From Sanguinoderma infundibulare (lineage: Eukaryota > Basidiomycota > Agaricomycetes > Polyporales > Polyporaceae), in assembly GCA_032821775.1 (NCBI GenBank), contig JAVLRN010000002.1:806001-870000 (forward strand): DNA of 64,000 bases, in the 5' to 3' direction. Below are positions 41,894-54,479 of this stretch, piece after piece. The first letter of the stretch is position 1, and each line of letters begins with the position of its first letter. Below the pieces are notes generated by a model. It was not told the DNA's origin. It saw only the letters and a list, made by a program, of their open reading frames with translations, and did no database searches. The translations under genes were made by a program, and so were the position numbers.

Positions 41894-44228
41894 ATGTCCT
41901 CCATCCACCTCACCGCCCTGCACATGTCCAACATCATCGCCCCCGACGCGCCCCTCACCTCGCCTATCTCCGAGTCGCTCCCTGTCCCATGGGACCGTGA
42001 CCCGGCCCTCGCCGCTCTTTACGACCCATTCTCGCTCCCTTTGTCCGTCTCACCACCGACAACGATGCCCGGTACGCTCCCTGACACCCGCAGAGTCCTC
42101 AAGGGCCGCACGACGCCCGATATGGAGCGGTGCCTGCCCACGCACCAGGTCTTCGACTTCGTGCCCGGCAGCGCCCCAATGTCTGCCCAGGGCAGCAGCG
42201 CCGCGTCCTCGCCCGCATCGTCCCCAGAGACCGTGCCGCAGTCGCTCCCCCCGCGCTCTAGCGCCCAACACACCTTCTCCGCCGCGTCGAGCTCTAGCGC
42301 GACGGGAAGCGTGGTGCCCGCGAAGCGGCCGTCCGTTGGGCCGAACCCGAGCTGCACGAAGAAGGCACGGTCGGCAGAGCGGGTCAGCACCAAGGACTTT
42401 GTGCCCCCGGACGTGACCGGGCTGAGCAAGCGCGAGGCGCGGCTGGTCAAGAACCGCGCCGCGGCTTTTCTCAGTCGGCAGAGGAAGCGGGAGGAGTTTG
42501 AGAGCATGGAGGTGTGAGTGTCTTTTTTCGCGTTCCTTTTTTCACACTCGTTCTTTTCCTTTTCGCCCGTCCGTCGCACCGTTTCCCCATCCCATTTGTC
42601 GCCTTTTCGACATGCAGCAGCAGTACCGTTCGTAGCCTCCCGCTGCCGGGCAGGTGTCTCGCATCGTCTGCGGCAGCTGGAGCTCTTTATCTCTCGGTCG
42701 TTCGGGAGGGGACTCAGGGTGGGCTATGCCCCCGGTCGGGCGCCTAGCGTGCTTCGCATTTGGCGTTCTGGGTTGCGTTCTGATTGGACAGATCCATCGC
42801 CGCCGAAGCCCGGACGCAGAAGAGGCATCGAAGCATATGCTCATCGGAGCGCGCATCGGGTTATGGCCGTGGGTGTTCCCAAAGCACGTTGCTCGCCGCC
42901 ATCTTATTCAGATAAGACTCCATCAGTTCGCCGGGATCATATATCTGTCCACTGCGTTCTGATCGAGGCCTCTTGGACCCCGCGCTGCCTTTAACTTTAT
43001 CGTCGAGTTTGGAGCATCATTCATCTCGTGTGTTATTTGAGATTAGGTTACTGACAACAAGTTTTCAACAGTCGCGTCGCAGAGCTCGAGCAGGAGAACG
43101 CGCGTTTGCTCGCGTCGATCCACCAGCAGCAGCCTTCAACGTCCCCGGACGGTGATGGTCTCAAGTCGGAACTCGAGCTACTCAAGCGTCAGCTCGCGGA
43201 GACCCAGCAGCGTGAACGTGAGCTTGCCGAGAAGCTGTCAAGTGCGCCTTCTCTGGCGCCTGCCGAGAACCCCACGGTCAAGGTGGAAGCGGTTGAACCT
43301 CAGCTCCCAGTGTCGTTGCGTGCGCACAAGGGTGAGCGGTCAGGAGCGAGTTTTGGACTCATGGTACGTTCCAAGCTTTTGCTTTCGTTACCACCAGCGG
43401 AGATGAACATAGGCCGTCCGATAGGTCCTTTTATGCGCGCTCCCCACGCTCCTCTCCATGCCCACGCACAACGCGATTCCAAGCAGCATGTCGTTCAACC
43501 CCTCCCACTCCCACTCGCATTCCCACTCGACTTCGCTTGACATGACAACGTTCCCGGCCAACGACTACGACTGGGGCCTCGGCTTTGGCACGAACACGAT
43601 GGACCTCGACCTTGCACCCTCGACCCTAGCGACCGAAGAGCGCGCGGAGCCCGAGTTCAAGAAGCTCGAGTTCGTCGATCTAGACGCGGAGAAGTTTGGC
43701 TTGAGCGGCTTGGACATCTCGTTTGACGCGAGCGCGGCCAAGGATGGACGCATCCGCGTCCGGATTCATCCCCCGGCGGCTTCAGATAACGGCAGCGAGC
43801 AGGCGCAGATCAAGGAGCTCGAGGACGACCATCCGATGTGGCACGACGCTGAGGACGACCTAGGGCCGTTCCTCGGCGTTGGCACCGGCTTCGATCAGGC
43901 CTCCTTTGGCTCCAGCGGTCTCCATCCGCTCGACTTCTCGTTCCCGCCCTCCCAGTCCTCGGCTTACTCCGCAGGGTCCTCTGCGCCGTCCCTCGTCTCC
44001 TCGCCAACGAGTGCCTTCTTCCCGCCCATACCGTCCCCTTCGCAGACGCCAAACGAGTACGAGTTCGAGCTCGGTAGCGAGTACGGCAGCGTTGGGAGCG
44101 GCATATCGCGCGCAGGCAGCCCGGGCATGGGCTCGAGCGGGAAGCGGCGAGTGCGCATCGCGTTACGTGGGATGCCCAGTAAAGGACAAGAGGGCGGCGA
44201 ATGGGAGGTGGAGGTTTGCCAGGCTTGA
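41894..44228 (+). CDS. bZIP transcription factor
   Basis: Three exons: 41894-42513, 43072-43363 and 43425-44228. The joins are in frame: E-V/R-V-A-E-L-E at the first, and GLM/VLLCALPTLLS at the second. About 570 aa. The basic region KREARLVKNRAAAFLSRQRK has the NxxAAxxSR signature; the zipper follows (VAELEQENARLLASI, LLKRQLAETQ). The N-terminus is Ser/Pro-rich. After the zipper a hydrophobic VLLCALPTLLS patch and an acidic C-terminus (EDDHPMWHDAEDDLGPF) could serve in regulation and activation. It is a nuclear DNA-binding activator/repressor; basic-region residues resemble the CREB/ATF6-Hac1 side of the family, but no specific orthologue is assigned. Intron 1 is 558 bp, about ten times the local norm, and lies exactly between basic region and zipper. 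Confidence 0.9.
42514..43071 (+). other. Unusually long bZIP intron 1
   Basis: GTGAGT...CAACAG, 558 bp. Other introns in this window are about 45-130 bp. No internal ORF with recognised similarity and no terminal inverted repeats were seen. It includes T-rich and GC-rich segments that could hide a second promoter or a small unannotated exon. Confidence 0.7.
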
Positions 44229-46400
44229 TGCCTGGAGGATGTGCAGTGCACGACATGCAAAATGTGCGTTTTTGTTTGACTTATGTCTCGCGCGGTCGTG
44301 CGGACGCTGCGGGAGGTGCGATTATGTGTTAAGCTATCCTCGGTGTGGTTCCACCGTAACTCCTTTTGATTTCTTCACCCTCTCGACGTTTTGTTTTGAT
44401 TTTTCTTTCGTGTGCGCCTTGCGCATGCGCGGTTCGATTGTTTATATTTGCAACCCGTCAACTGTGTCCCGTCGTACTCTACTCGCTCGTCTGTATTATT
44501 CTGGCTCTCGTGCTTTCGCCTCGCCCATCGCATCATACGTCATAAAAAGCACCCCGTATCATACCTAACCCCCGATACACCACCATCCATACACCATACA
44601 TCGTACATACATACATCATCACATACATACACACCACCGACTTACAAACAAGCAAGTATCGTACATACTCGTTATTTACCCCCTGCTACCCTATCGCATC
44701 CCATACCCCCGCCGCACTTGTCTTTGTTTTTGTCGGTTGTTGGTTAGTCGTCGTTCTTGCGCTCCCCCTTCCTCCTCCGCTCCCCTCTTTCCCCTCGACT
44801 TCTCGCGTAGATTGCGGGGATCGGAGAGTGGGGTCCATAGAACTGTTTAGAAGCTGGAGTGTTGTTCATCCAGGTCTTCGTATCTGTCGTTTTGTGTCCG
44901 TCTCGCTATCGTTATGGGCTTGGTGCACGCTGCACGCACACACACAAACCGGTGTTTTATTGTGGATGTATACGTATGGTCCTTATGGTGTCTCGTTCGA
45001 AGAGATACATGCACACTCGCACCCCACTCTCTCCTCCTTCACAACCTGGACCGCCCTGAATGATCCGGATCCGACGTTATCCGGCACCTGGATGGACCTG
45101 CGGGTTACGGTGCGTTCTCGGTTGCGTCTCGCTTGTCCAGTCGCCAGGGCGTACTTGTGCGCAGGAGGGTTTACGTCCTCGTTCGAGGGGTTCTGGAACT
45201 GAAGGAAAGTTCGAGTGTCGGTGGGAAGCTGACGCAGCGCTCAGGGACCTTGCGACTGCTTGCCTGCGGGAGGCACCAAAACGTCATGCGGTAACATCAG
45301 AACGCCGTGATGCGTTCCTCTCGCTCCCTCGCGGGCGACGTGTTTGTGGCGGTTTTGTAGCACGACAGGACCGCAGTTCGCGGAGGCATATCGCTCGGTT
45401 TGAAGGGGTAGGTAAAGTAAATTTATAACAGTTTTAGCGGTTGCGCGAAGCGGAGGCTAAACCTGGTTCAGGTCGCGGTACGAGTTGGGTCAGGTTCAGG
45501 GCGACGCGGAGGCAAAATTGCGTGCTCATGTGCTCAAGGCCTAGCGATCATCCGATTGAGACTTGTTATCGCATGTAGTGTTGTGATTTGAGAGTACTTC
45601 CTTGAGGTTATGGGTTACGACTGGCAGGGGCATAAGTAGTTCTGCGTCCTGTACAAGTATGCCCCTCTGCATGGCGACGCCAAGGACACTGCTGGAATGC
45701 TATGGAACGTGGGGTATCTCAGGACAATGTATGGATACGCAGGGAGTACGCACGATCCGTCACCGTTTGACGTTCAAGTTCGGTTCGAGGGATGGAAAAT
45801 TTTAGGCGACAGGGACGTCGTGGAATTGACCGTCGAGCATTTGCCATTGCCAGGCCCGGTGACGGGCGTTGGTGAGTCCCCACGCCGTTTGCCGCTTTGC
45901 CAAGGCTGAACCTGCCAGTGTTTGAAAAGTTCGTGTTCGTGCTATGTACATAAGTTACATACGTACCATTGGTGTCGAGCTTGCTGCTTGGCTACCGGGT
46001 GCATAACAGTTGCATATATAACCTTGTCCAGTCGGACACATCGACCGTCTGGCGCGAAAGTCTGCAATCATGCTTACGACCGTTCCCAGGCGTCGGGAAG
46101 ACTCGGAACCGATATCTCGCGGTAGCGTGACAGTTTGCGTGACAGTTTTGCTCACGTGGATGTCACGTCATCTCAAACGCCAGCGGTCACTCTGAGCTTT
46201 TGCTGGAGATACTTGGTCAGGTCTCTCCACCGGTTTGGTTGGTGGTCAGCCAAGCATCTCCGAGCTCAGCTTATGCGCTGATATCTCTGCGGTGGTGTAG
46301 CTTGTGGCTCAATCCTGTCGCTTCTGGATCGGTTCGGCATCTGGCAGCACGAAGGCGCGCCCTCTCTGACCTCAGGCTTGGGCAGAGCAGGGAGCCGAAG
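44229..46400. other. Intergenic with microsatellite and a coding-like scrap
   Basis: The first 300 bases are the bZIP 3' region, T-rich. A (CATA)n/CACATA-type microsatellite spans about 44590-44645. At 45643-45870 the frame YKYAPLHGDAKDTAGMLWN, TMYGYAGSTHDPSPFDVQVR and DVVELTVEHLPLPGPVTGV ends in a GTGAGT-like donor and looks coding, but I cannot identify it or place partner exons. The rest shows nothing recognisable. Confidence 0.45.
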
Positions 46401-47718
46401 ATGCCGTTCAACCTTCCCGGGATCCTGGCCCCTTTACACCTCCTCATCAACCCGCGGCTGGTAGTTCCGGGCATTGTGGTCAAAGGTCTGTTTTGCTGTC
46501 AATTTGCTCGCACTTGACCTTATACTGCGTCTTCTCTGAGCTCCGTGACGCCTTCGTTTCAACGATGGGTGTGATTTTTGCGTGATGTGAGGTTCTGATG
46601 CCCCTCGTTAGGAAGATATCCGCCAGCTCGACTTTCAGGCGCTGTATAGGGCGGGTTATCGGGGAGCGGTGTTTGACAAGGATAACTGCCTGGTGAGTGT
46701 CTGTCATGTCATCACGTTTCTTTCAATCAGTCCTCGTGTGTCTCGAGTTTGCGTTCGTCCACACCCTCTTCCCCACCCCATGATATTCAAATATCTCCAC
46801 CCATCTGTGATTGTCCGCCACTTCTCCACTGTTGTCCACCTATCCAGTTCACACTTCCCGCATAGTGCCACCCATATCTTTGGGAAATTCATTGGTCTCC
46901 GTCCTTCTTACGTGCTCACTGCATAAATCTAGACGATACCTCATGAAGACCGATTAGTTCCGGAGCTCACGGTGAGTTGCCGCGCTCTCAAGGCCGAGCG
47001 TATGACCCCCAAGAGGCTCACAGCAGCTGAACTCTAGGACGCATGGCGAGAATGTCGCGAGACGTTCGGACCGGGCAACGTGCTCGTCGTGAGCAACACG
47101 GCGGGGTCGCATACAGACGTTGGACAGATCGAGGTTCGTCCCTCCGTCCATTCCGCGCCCTTCATCTCCGTCGCGCAGCCGCTTACCCCGCGGCGTTCGA
47201 TCCAGGCCGAGTCCGTGACGTACCACCTCTCCGTCCCAGTGCTGCGTCATTCGTCCCTGAAGCCGTCGTACTCGTGCATCAAGACCATCCGCGCGTACTT
47301 CCAGTCCCTCCCGCAGCCCGTGCGAGACGAGGAGCTGATCGTCGTCGGCGACCGGCTCCTGACGGACGTTGTCATGGCCAACCGCATGGCGCGGAAACGG
47401 CGGGCTCAGCATACCGCCCCGGAACATGAAAAAACCGCTTTGATCGAGGAGGATGGGCAACATTTGGAACCTGTGCATCCGGAGAGGGTGGGCCCGCTCG
47501 CGGTGTGGACGGAAGGGTTGTGGAAGAGGGAGGCACTGGCCCTACGGACAGTCGAGAAGGGCATGCTCGCGGGGGTGGAGAGGTGGGTGCTGGGGCCGCA
47601 GGAGGCGGCGTGGAGAGAGGGATTGCAGCATAGGTTCGTGAAGCCTGTGCCTGTTGTGGAGGAGCCGGTGAAGGGGCGAGGGTGGGTAAAGAGGGTATGG
47701 GGTAGCCTACGGAGGTGA
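46401..47718 (+). CDS. GEP4: Mitochondrial phosphatidylglycerophosphatase (HAD family)
   Basis: Five exons: 46401-46485, 46616-46692, 46933-46971, 47038-47133 and 47206-47718; all join in frame (VVK/DIRQLD, NCL/TIPHED, ELT/DAWRE, QIE/AESVT). About 269 aa. MPFNLPGILAPLHLLINPRL is the typical Gep4 N-terminus; HAD motif I is AVFDKDNCLTIP (DxDN), motif II VSNTAGS, motif III a Lys in SLKPSYS, motif IV VGDRLLTDVV. The enzyme dephosphorylates phosphatidylglycerophosphate to phosphatidylglycerol in cardiolipin synthesis at the mitochondrial inner membrane, matrix side. A basic insert (RMARKRRAQ and following) of about 30 aa precedes GPLAVWTEGLW, longer than in yeast. It is followed 460 bp downstream by the MDL1-like gene, same strand. 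Confidence 0.9.
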
Positions 47719-48178
47719 AGGCTGCTGCGCGAGGTGCCGTAGTGTTTCTACGCTTATTCCTTACCGCTACTCTGTTAGTTTGTATTCGCGATACTCACGA
47801 ATCTAATGTCGCGCCCCGCTCCGAAGGATGTCGAGTGTTGATAAGGGCTTCTTCGGCTACCGTTTTTGGTTTCCTTCCGAATAGCAGGCAGATATCAATG
47901 GCGAATTTACTCATTTTCCCTCTCTGCATGGCGTATCGTTGCACCTGCTTACTTGCATGTTCTCCTTACTGCCCGTAGGTCGAGCTCTCGAGCCTCGTTG
48001 TCGGCGCGATGACGAGCGCGCAGGCGTAGTGACGAGCACGTGCGTCTCTCGGTCATACTGCATACGTCTGTCGTCGGCGCGGAGACGGGGCCTGTTTTCC
48101 TGCACCATTCTTGGCTTGCTCTCACCACCTCTCGCCACGTTCAGCTAGCAGCGCACACGCTCTTGGACGTCGTCGACG
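47719..48178. other. Intergenic between GEP4 and MDL1-like genes
   Basis: 460 bp carrying the GEP4 3' end and the promoter of the ABC transporter gene. No TATA box is obvious; CT-rich and GCG-rich stretches precede the ATG at 48179. Confidence 0.5.
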
Positions 48179-51174
48179 ATGCTCGCACTCCGCGTGCGCA
48201 TCCTCGTCGCCCCCAGCCTCCGGCCAGCGACCCAGGCGCGGCTCTCTCGACACGTCTCTAGCCCGCCATACCTCCGAGGATTCCATACGCCTGCGCGTGG
48301 TGCGAGCATCCGGGTCACTCTATCCACACTGCCTTCAAGACGAGATTTTGCATCCTCTGCGCCGTCTCGCACTCCCGAACCCTCTACTTCTTCTCCCTCT
48401 ACTCCCGGAATCGTTGAGAACAACCCCTCGGAAAGCAAGCCGTCGTCAAATGCTAACTCTTCGGGCAAGTCAATATGGAGCCGCTTCTTCCCCTCGAACG
48501 CGCAAGACCCGGGCAAGAGCGCGTCGTCGTTCCGCAAGATCATCGCCCTCGCGCGGCCGGAGAAGAAGCCGCTGGGCATCGCGATCGGCCTGCTCATGGT
48601 GTCCAGCGCGGTGTCGATGAGCGTGCCGTTCACGATCGGGAAGCTCATTGACTATTTCTCGAGCACGAACCCGGTGAGTCGAGTTTTTTGGCGCGCTGGT
48701 GCACAACCTCAGCTTTCTTCCGCCATCCCGTTTTCATTTCCCTGCAATCGGCGTGAAGAGATGGATGCTCATCACTGCGTTGCAGGAAATTCCGTTCGGC
48801 CTGTCGTTAGGACAGGCATCGGCTCTCCTCCTGCTCATGTTCACGGCTGGCGCGACGGCGAACGCAGGGCGCGCGATGCTCATGCGTCTCTCAGGTACGT
48901 GTCTCTCCCTCCCACACACACTCTATTCTGCGCTCGGCCCCGCGCCGCGCGGGAGAACACGACTTACGCCGGTGTATTGCAGGCCAACGGATCGTCGCAC
49001 GGCTACGGGAACGGACATACGCCGCGGCCCTGCGACAGGAAGTCGAGTTTGTCGAGAAGGGCGAGGGTGACGTCCTCAGCAGGCTCAGCGTGGACTCGAG
49101 CGTCGTCGGGGAGAGGTGCGTTCTCGAGTGCTATGCGACCGCGCTCTATGTCCGTTCAACCCGACGCCGTCCATGTTCTACTTAGTGTGACGCAGAACCT
49201 CTCGGACGGCCTCCGGTCAGTGGTTATGGCATCCGCAGGACGTACGTGTGTCTCGCCTTCCCATCTGCAGTCTACATGCGAACGTCCAGAGTCGACTTGA
49301 CGCGTTTTTGTTGCTCCACAGTGGGAGCGATGTTCTACATCTCGCCGCAGCTCACGGTGCTCATGCTCACGGTCGTCCCTCCCGTCTCCCTCGGCGCCGT
49401 CTTCTACGGCCGGTACCTCAAGAAACTCTCGAACCGCACGCAAGAGGCACTGGGTGATATGACAAAGGTCGCGCAGGAGTCTCTTTCCGGTCTCCGGACA
49501 GTGCAGGCTTTCAACGCGAACAAGCAGGAGGAGGGCAAGTTCCACGAGAAGGTCGAGAACGTCCTGACGCTCGTGCGCAAGGAGGCGATCGCGAGCGGGG
49601 TATTCTTCGGCGCGACGGGCTGGAGCGGGAACGTCACCCTCCTCGCGCTCCTGGGCTATGGCGGGTCGCTCGTGAGCAAGGGCACGATCTCCGTCGGCGA
49701 CTTGACGAGCTTGCTGCTCTACACGGTCTATGTGGGCAACGGGCTGCAGATGCTAACGTAACACCCCCTCCTCATCTTCTCCTGCTGCCGAACATTTTGC
49801 GCTGACGCGTGCGGTTGTTCGACAGCGCGTTCTTCGTAGGTGTCCCTCTTCCTGATTTTTTCTCTCGTCGATCATCGGTTTGACGTGTGACTTTCTTCCC
49901 CCATCTGGCCCTCGATATGTTGACGACAGTCCTCGATCATGCGGGGGATCGGCGCGGGCGTGCGCATCTTTGACCTGCTCGACCGCTCGCCGGCGATCCC
50001 GCCCGAGAGCGGCGTGCCCGTCGACCCCGCTCGGCGTGGCGTGATTCGCTTCGAGCACGTGTGGTTCGAGTACCCGAGCAGGCGGAACGTCCAGATCTTG
50101 AAGGACCTCAACCTCGAGGTCGGCGTCGGCGAGAGCGTCGCTATCGTGTGCGTGCCTCGTCTTTCTCAGGATGGTGAATGTCGAAGCTCAAGTGGATTGT
50201 TTTGATCATGCAGAGGCCAGAGCGGGAGCGGGAAGAGCTCGATCAACGCGCTGCTCATGCGGTACTACGACCCCGTCAGAGGCAAGGTCACTTTTGACGG
50301 CCAAGGTGCGTTTGGTTGTCCTTCAGGCTGGCATGTCGTGTCGCTAAACAGCGTTCGGGTAGACATCCGCGAGTTCACGCCTTCGTCGTGGCGGGACGTC
50401 ATCGGGGTCGTCCCTCAGGACCCGATCCTCTTCACGGGCACGATCGCGTCGAACATCGCGTACGGGAACCCGGACGCGACGCGGGAGCAGATCGAGGCCG
50501 CGGCGCGCGAGGCGAACTGCGAGTTCGTGTGGGGCATGCCGCAGGGCTTCGACACCGAGAGTGCGTCGTTTTCTCGCCTCCCTTCGCTACTAGTGTTGCC
50601 TGTGTACGCACGCGCCGTTGCTGACACCCGTCCGCTGATACAGTCGGTCGCGCGTCGCTTTCGGGCGGCCAGCGACAGCGGCTCGCGATCGCGCGCGCGC
50701 TGCTGAAGAAGCCGGCGATCCTCGCGCTGGACGAGGCGACGAGCTCGCTGGACGCGACGTCGGAGCACCGGGTCAACGACGCGATCGACAAGATCCTGAG
50801 GTCGCGGCAGACGACGTGCCTGGTCGTCGCGCATAGGCTTTCAACGATCGCGCGGGCGGAGCGGATCGTGGTGCTCGAGGACGGGAAGATCGCCGAGAGC
50901 GGGACGTACCGGCATCTGGTGAGTTGAGCAGTCGGTCGTCTGGTGAGGCCAATGGGAGTGAGCGGACAGAGGGAACTGACGAGGTGCTGTGTCTTTTGTT
51001 GCGCAGGTGAACAAGGAGGGCTCGCGGTTCCGACACTTGATGGCGGCGCAACTTAACGCCGCCGCTGGCGAGTCTCTTGCTGCTGGCCATCCCGCGTCGC
51101 ACATCCCGTCGCCGTCGGCGCGTGTGGAGGACGTGCCCGTCCGGGAAACTCAACAACAGGAGGTTGCTCTTTGA
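48179..51174 (+). CDS. MDL1: Mitochondrial ABC half-transporter, MDL1/ABCB10 type
   Basis: Eleven exons, 48179-48673, 48786-48894, 48983-49115, 49186-49241, 49322-49757, 49826-49835, 49931-50147, 50214-50305, 50363-50560, 50644-50918 and 51007-51174, all in frame; about 730 aa. The Arg/Ser-rich N-terminus ([16 protein letters not shown]) is a mitochondrial presequence. One six-helix transmembrane domain ([18 protein letters not shown] onward) precedes one nucleotide-binding domain with Walker [11 protein letters not shown]-loop VVPQDP, signature LSGGQRQR, Walker [13 protein letters not shown] and switch AHRLST. Half-transporters of this type sit in the inner membrane and export matrix peptides or related solutes as homodimers. 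Exon 6 is a 10-nt microexon (CGCGTTCTTC) needed to keep [15 protein letters not shown] in frame. Confidence 0.93.
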
Positions 51175-51806
51175 GCCAGCGCACCGCACAAGTGGACACT
51201 CACCGTCCGGGGTTGCCTTCCCTGGGCGCCCCACTACATCGGCCAACCCCCGCGTTCGCCTCATGGCTGGCCTTGACGAGCCCGGCACGGAAGGTGCACA
51301 GCAGGTGATATCATGAAGACGGGGTGGTCGTGCTGACTACACGTTAAGTTATTAGATGGAGGGATAGACAGGACGGGCACATCCATCGGTCCCGTACGCA
51401 CACATTAACACATAGCTGTATCCATGGCATTGCATCGCATAGCTCCGTAATCGCATCGCTCAACACCACTCTTTGGATTCTTGAACCGTCACCGGCCGTG
51501 GGATTGCGACGAGTCTGCGGAGTCGCTTGCCACTGGGATCGCATCGATTCAGCGCCAGCGCCCGCCGGGCGGAGGTATCAGCCAGGTACGATGTCCATTT
51601 TGTACTTAGCGGAGACTCTTCTCGATCTTTGTATGGCCTCTTGCTTGTATGAACGAGACTGGTTGGGGCCTTGTGCTTAATAGGAAGCCCCTTGCATTAC
51701 CGACCACTTCCGGCAGATAGGCTTCGGATCTGAGTAACATTCGTCGCTGCAGCGGCGTGTGGCACAACTTCAACTCAATCAACCGCCATCTCACATCTCG
51801 TCAACC
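51175..51806. other. Intergenic downstream of MDL1-like gene
   Basis: The 3' region of the transporter gene; no supported gene, RNA or repeat. Confidence 0.5.
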
Positions 51807-51917
51807 ATGTCTTCATCACGGAATTTAGATGTCAAAACCCATATTTTTGATCTCGCCGCCGTACTCACCGACGAGGTTGCCCACTTTGAGCAAATTACGA
51901 ATGAAACTGGGGCTTGG
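51807..51917 (+). CDS. Possible first exon of an unknown truncated gene
   Basis: ATG 51807 in a good context opens MSSSRNLDVKTHIFDLAA and TDEVAHFEQITNETGAW, ending at a GTACGT donor. It reads like coding sequence, and the likely second exon after a CTCAG at about 51955 hits a stop soon afterwards, then DUF6533-G begins on the other strand. It may be the surviving 5' end of a gene cut off by the arrival of the duplicated DUF6533 segment. No family recognised. Confidence 0.3.
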
Positions 51918-52090
51918 TACGTCCTTCGTTAATCCCCCGGCGGCTTCTACCTCAGCATGTTCATCGTCTCCACATACATGGCACCATGGATCCATTGACG
52001 GTGAGACGTTGTGGACATTGATAGTAGGCAGTAGTGCCAAAGTTCGGCAGTCCAGCTGCGAGTGGAGAACCGTCGCGGGTTCCGACGTAG

Positions 52091-53890
52091 TCATACACCC
52101 TCCCCAAATCCAATGCCCGTGCGATCCACACGATCCTCCTCTACCATGGAAGGCAAACCATGATCCTCGCCAGGCACTTGTTCATCCATGCGCGCCACGT
52201 CCTCGCCGTCAATCGAATCTATGAAGCTCAGCCCGGTGTGCACAGGCTCCCCTAGCGGCGCTATGAATGCAGGGAGTGTCCCCGTCTGGGAATGGGCTGC
52301 AAAGTTGATCGAGGGGACGGCGTCCTGCGACGTTGGGGTGGATGCTCCAGAACGATCGGCTTGCCGGAGGTCCATGAGGAAACGGCAGATGAGCACAGAG
52401 GTCAATCTTAGACAGAAGGTTCAGCGATGCATATGGGAATAGGAGAGGAGAAAGTGGCCGACGAACGGGTTGAACATGTTGCTCGCGAGATTGTCCAAGG
52501 TAGAGCCGGTTCCTTGCTATGAGAGAACAACATTAGAACTCGAACGCTCTCGCATTGGTTGCAGGCCTGAATATCGAGATGTATACGTACCAGGAAGTAG
52601 AATACGAGACTGATAATATTTAAAGAAGTGATGATGCTCATGGTGAAGCCATCATGTTGGCATGGCGGTGACGGGTTAAAGGATAGCAGAACTCACATGA
52701 AGTAGATGCTTCCTGTGCGCAGAATTCATGAGCCGATGTCTGGTTTCTTGCAGACCGTCATACGCACCATTGTACAACATGGCACAGACGATTGAGGGCC
52801 CTGTAAAGACTGCGCGCTGCATTCTCCAAGTGGTGTACGTATTATACCATGTGACGAACACTACGAGGAGATCTCCCAAGGTTGAGGAGATTACATAGGC
52901 CGTGGCCACTATCGCAAAAGCACAATGCTCCTCAGAGTTTGTCCAGAGAACGCGCAGTGCACAGTACTTACGCCTAAATAGCAAATACCGCTAATGAATA
53001 CGAGTTGTTTGACATGTATGAAGTTGGACGCCTCACCTATTTGCTGCCGCCGCAGATAAAACAACTGCCACGATACTGCAGTTGAAAGGGCTGGGTAGTT
53101 CAGCCGCCTTATTCGTGTTATTGATGACCTATGTTGAGCAGTCAGCTTGGGTGGGAGCGGATGATAGTAACGACGTGCACGCACCTGCACAGCGAGTGCT
53201 GGTAAAAACAAGACGAACGTAACAATCGTTATTGGCTTGTTTCTGCCACATAGAGCGTAAACTCGAATAGTCGAGAAAACTGAGCAGGGTTATATGAGAA
53301 ATGGGAGAGGGCAAAGATCGGTGGGGCACACCTGCAGGGGTGAGAACGGACAGAACATCTGCTACACCTTGGATCCGAACGTTTATCTGACACCTACAGA
53401 TATCGGTCAGTGGGGTTTATACATCCAGCTATATGGTGGATAACGTACGCCTAGTGCAATGTCAGCCATCTACGTCGACAAGAAAATAGTCATGCGCACC
53501 GTGTCTGACATGGGAAAAAAGCTTTGGAACGCGAGAGCAGACTGGATTATGACCGTGTAGCGGCTCAGGGCATAGATCAGCGTGGAAACCGTGGGCTTGC
53601 GGCCTTTGCTAAAACCCCAGAAGCAACGAATCTCTTTGTGAAAATTGATGAGCCAGTCGTAAACCACGAGTGCTAGCAGACGGTGCAGCATGTATCAGAA
53701 GAATCCTGCGGACTCCGGGCGCAGCACATACTGAATGCCGCGGAGATGTAGAAGTTCGCTGTCAGTCTTTTGACGATACGACATCCGGACAAGGGTGGAT
53801 GGTCAGCGTGAAGAAGCGCTGTCACCAGTCGCTGAAAACTCACAAAGAGGATACGGCATCGGAAATGGCGGATTCGGATGAAGAGGCCAT
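52091..53890 (-). CDS. DUF6533 multi-pass membrane protein, copy G
   Basis: ATG at 53890 (MASSSESAISDAVSSL, GTGAGT donor) to the stop at 52091. Pieces: YISAAF, LVVYDWLINFHKEIRCFW with GRKPTVSTLIYALSRY (core, about 53540-53670), RVYALCGRNKPITIV, an ATAYVISSTLGDLLVVFVTW helix, RMQRAVFTGPSIVCAMLYNG, the SIYFM junction, SIITSLNIISLVFYFLV, and the tail LICRFLMDLRQADRSGAST with PVHTGLSFIDSIDGED. Frames join at GT-AG introns. It is closest to copies A and H. It lies 1.5 kb from YCII gene 4, repeating the DUF6533/YCII neighbourhood seen at 15-17.5 kb and 37-38 kb. Confidence 0.75.
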
Positions 53891-54470
53891 AGGGATCACA
53901 ACTTGAACGGTCGAGCAGGCAAGGGGGTGAATGTGGTGCCAACTTATGCCGTTGGCCTTTTATGACCTCGAAGACGCCGTTGTCGAAATTCTCCTCTTCT
54001 CGATCGGACGTTATGCGACTACAAGGCCATCTTGACTGTCATCTAAAGAAGTGGATGCTCAACAACCATCGCCGCGAAAGCTATGTGTTACGGACGCACC
54101 CATCGACTTCTTATTTCCCCAGTGACGGCGTCCGACAACCTGCGCATTGAATCCTCGTCGTGAAGGAGAGTTGATAGAGGAATCCGAAGATGGTGCTGAG
54201 TTCCATGGCGGTGAGGCCACAGTGACATATCAGGACACTGCGTAAACTGGTTGAGAATTCATCGACAGACACCTGTAGAAGTGATAGATCTCTAGGCACA
54301 ATGGACCCTATCAACAACTGAGTTACCGCAACAGAAGCTCGGAGAAAGATAGAAACCCTCACCTATTACATCCGGCTACGTCATCCCGACGGATCAACGG
54401 GTTGAGCTGACCGCCGCTCTAACCACTCGCTGCCGTCAGACTGGATCTGAGGGAGATCCTCGAGCTTACC
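53891..54470. other. 5' flank of DUF6533-G and intergenic
   Basis: The first about 120 bases resemble the 5' flank of copy A. The remainder holds an 83-codon complement frame (54111-54362) without recognisable similarity. Confidence 0.4.
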
Positions 54471-54479
54471 AAAGGAGGG

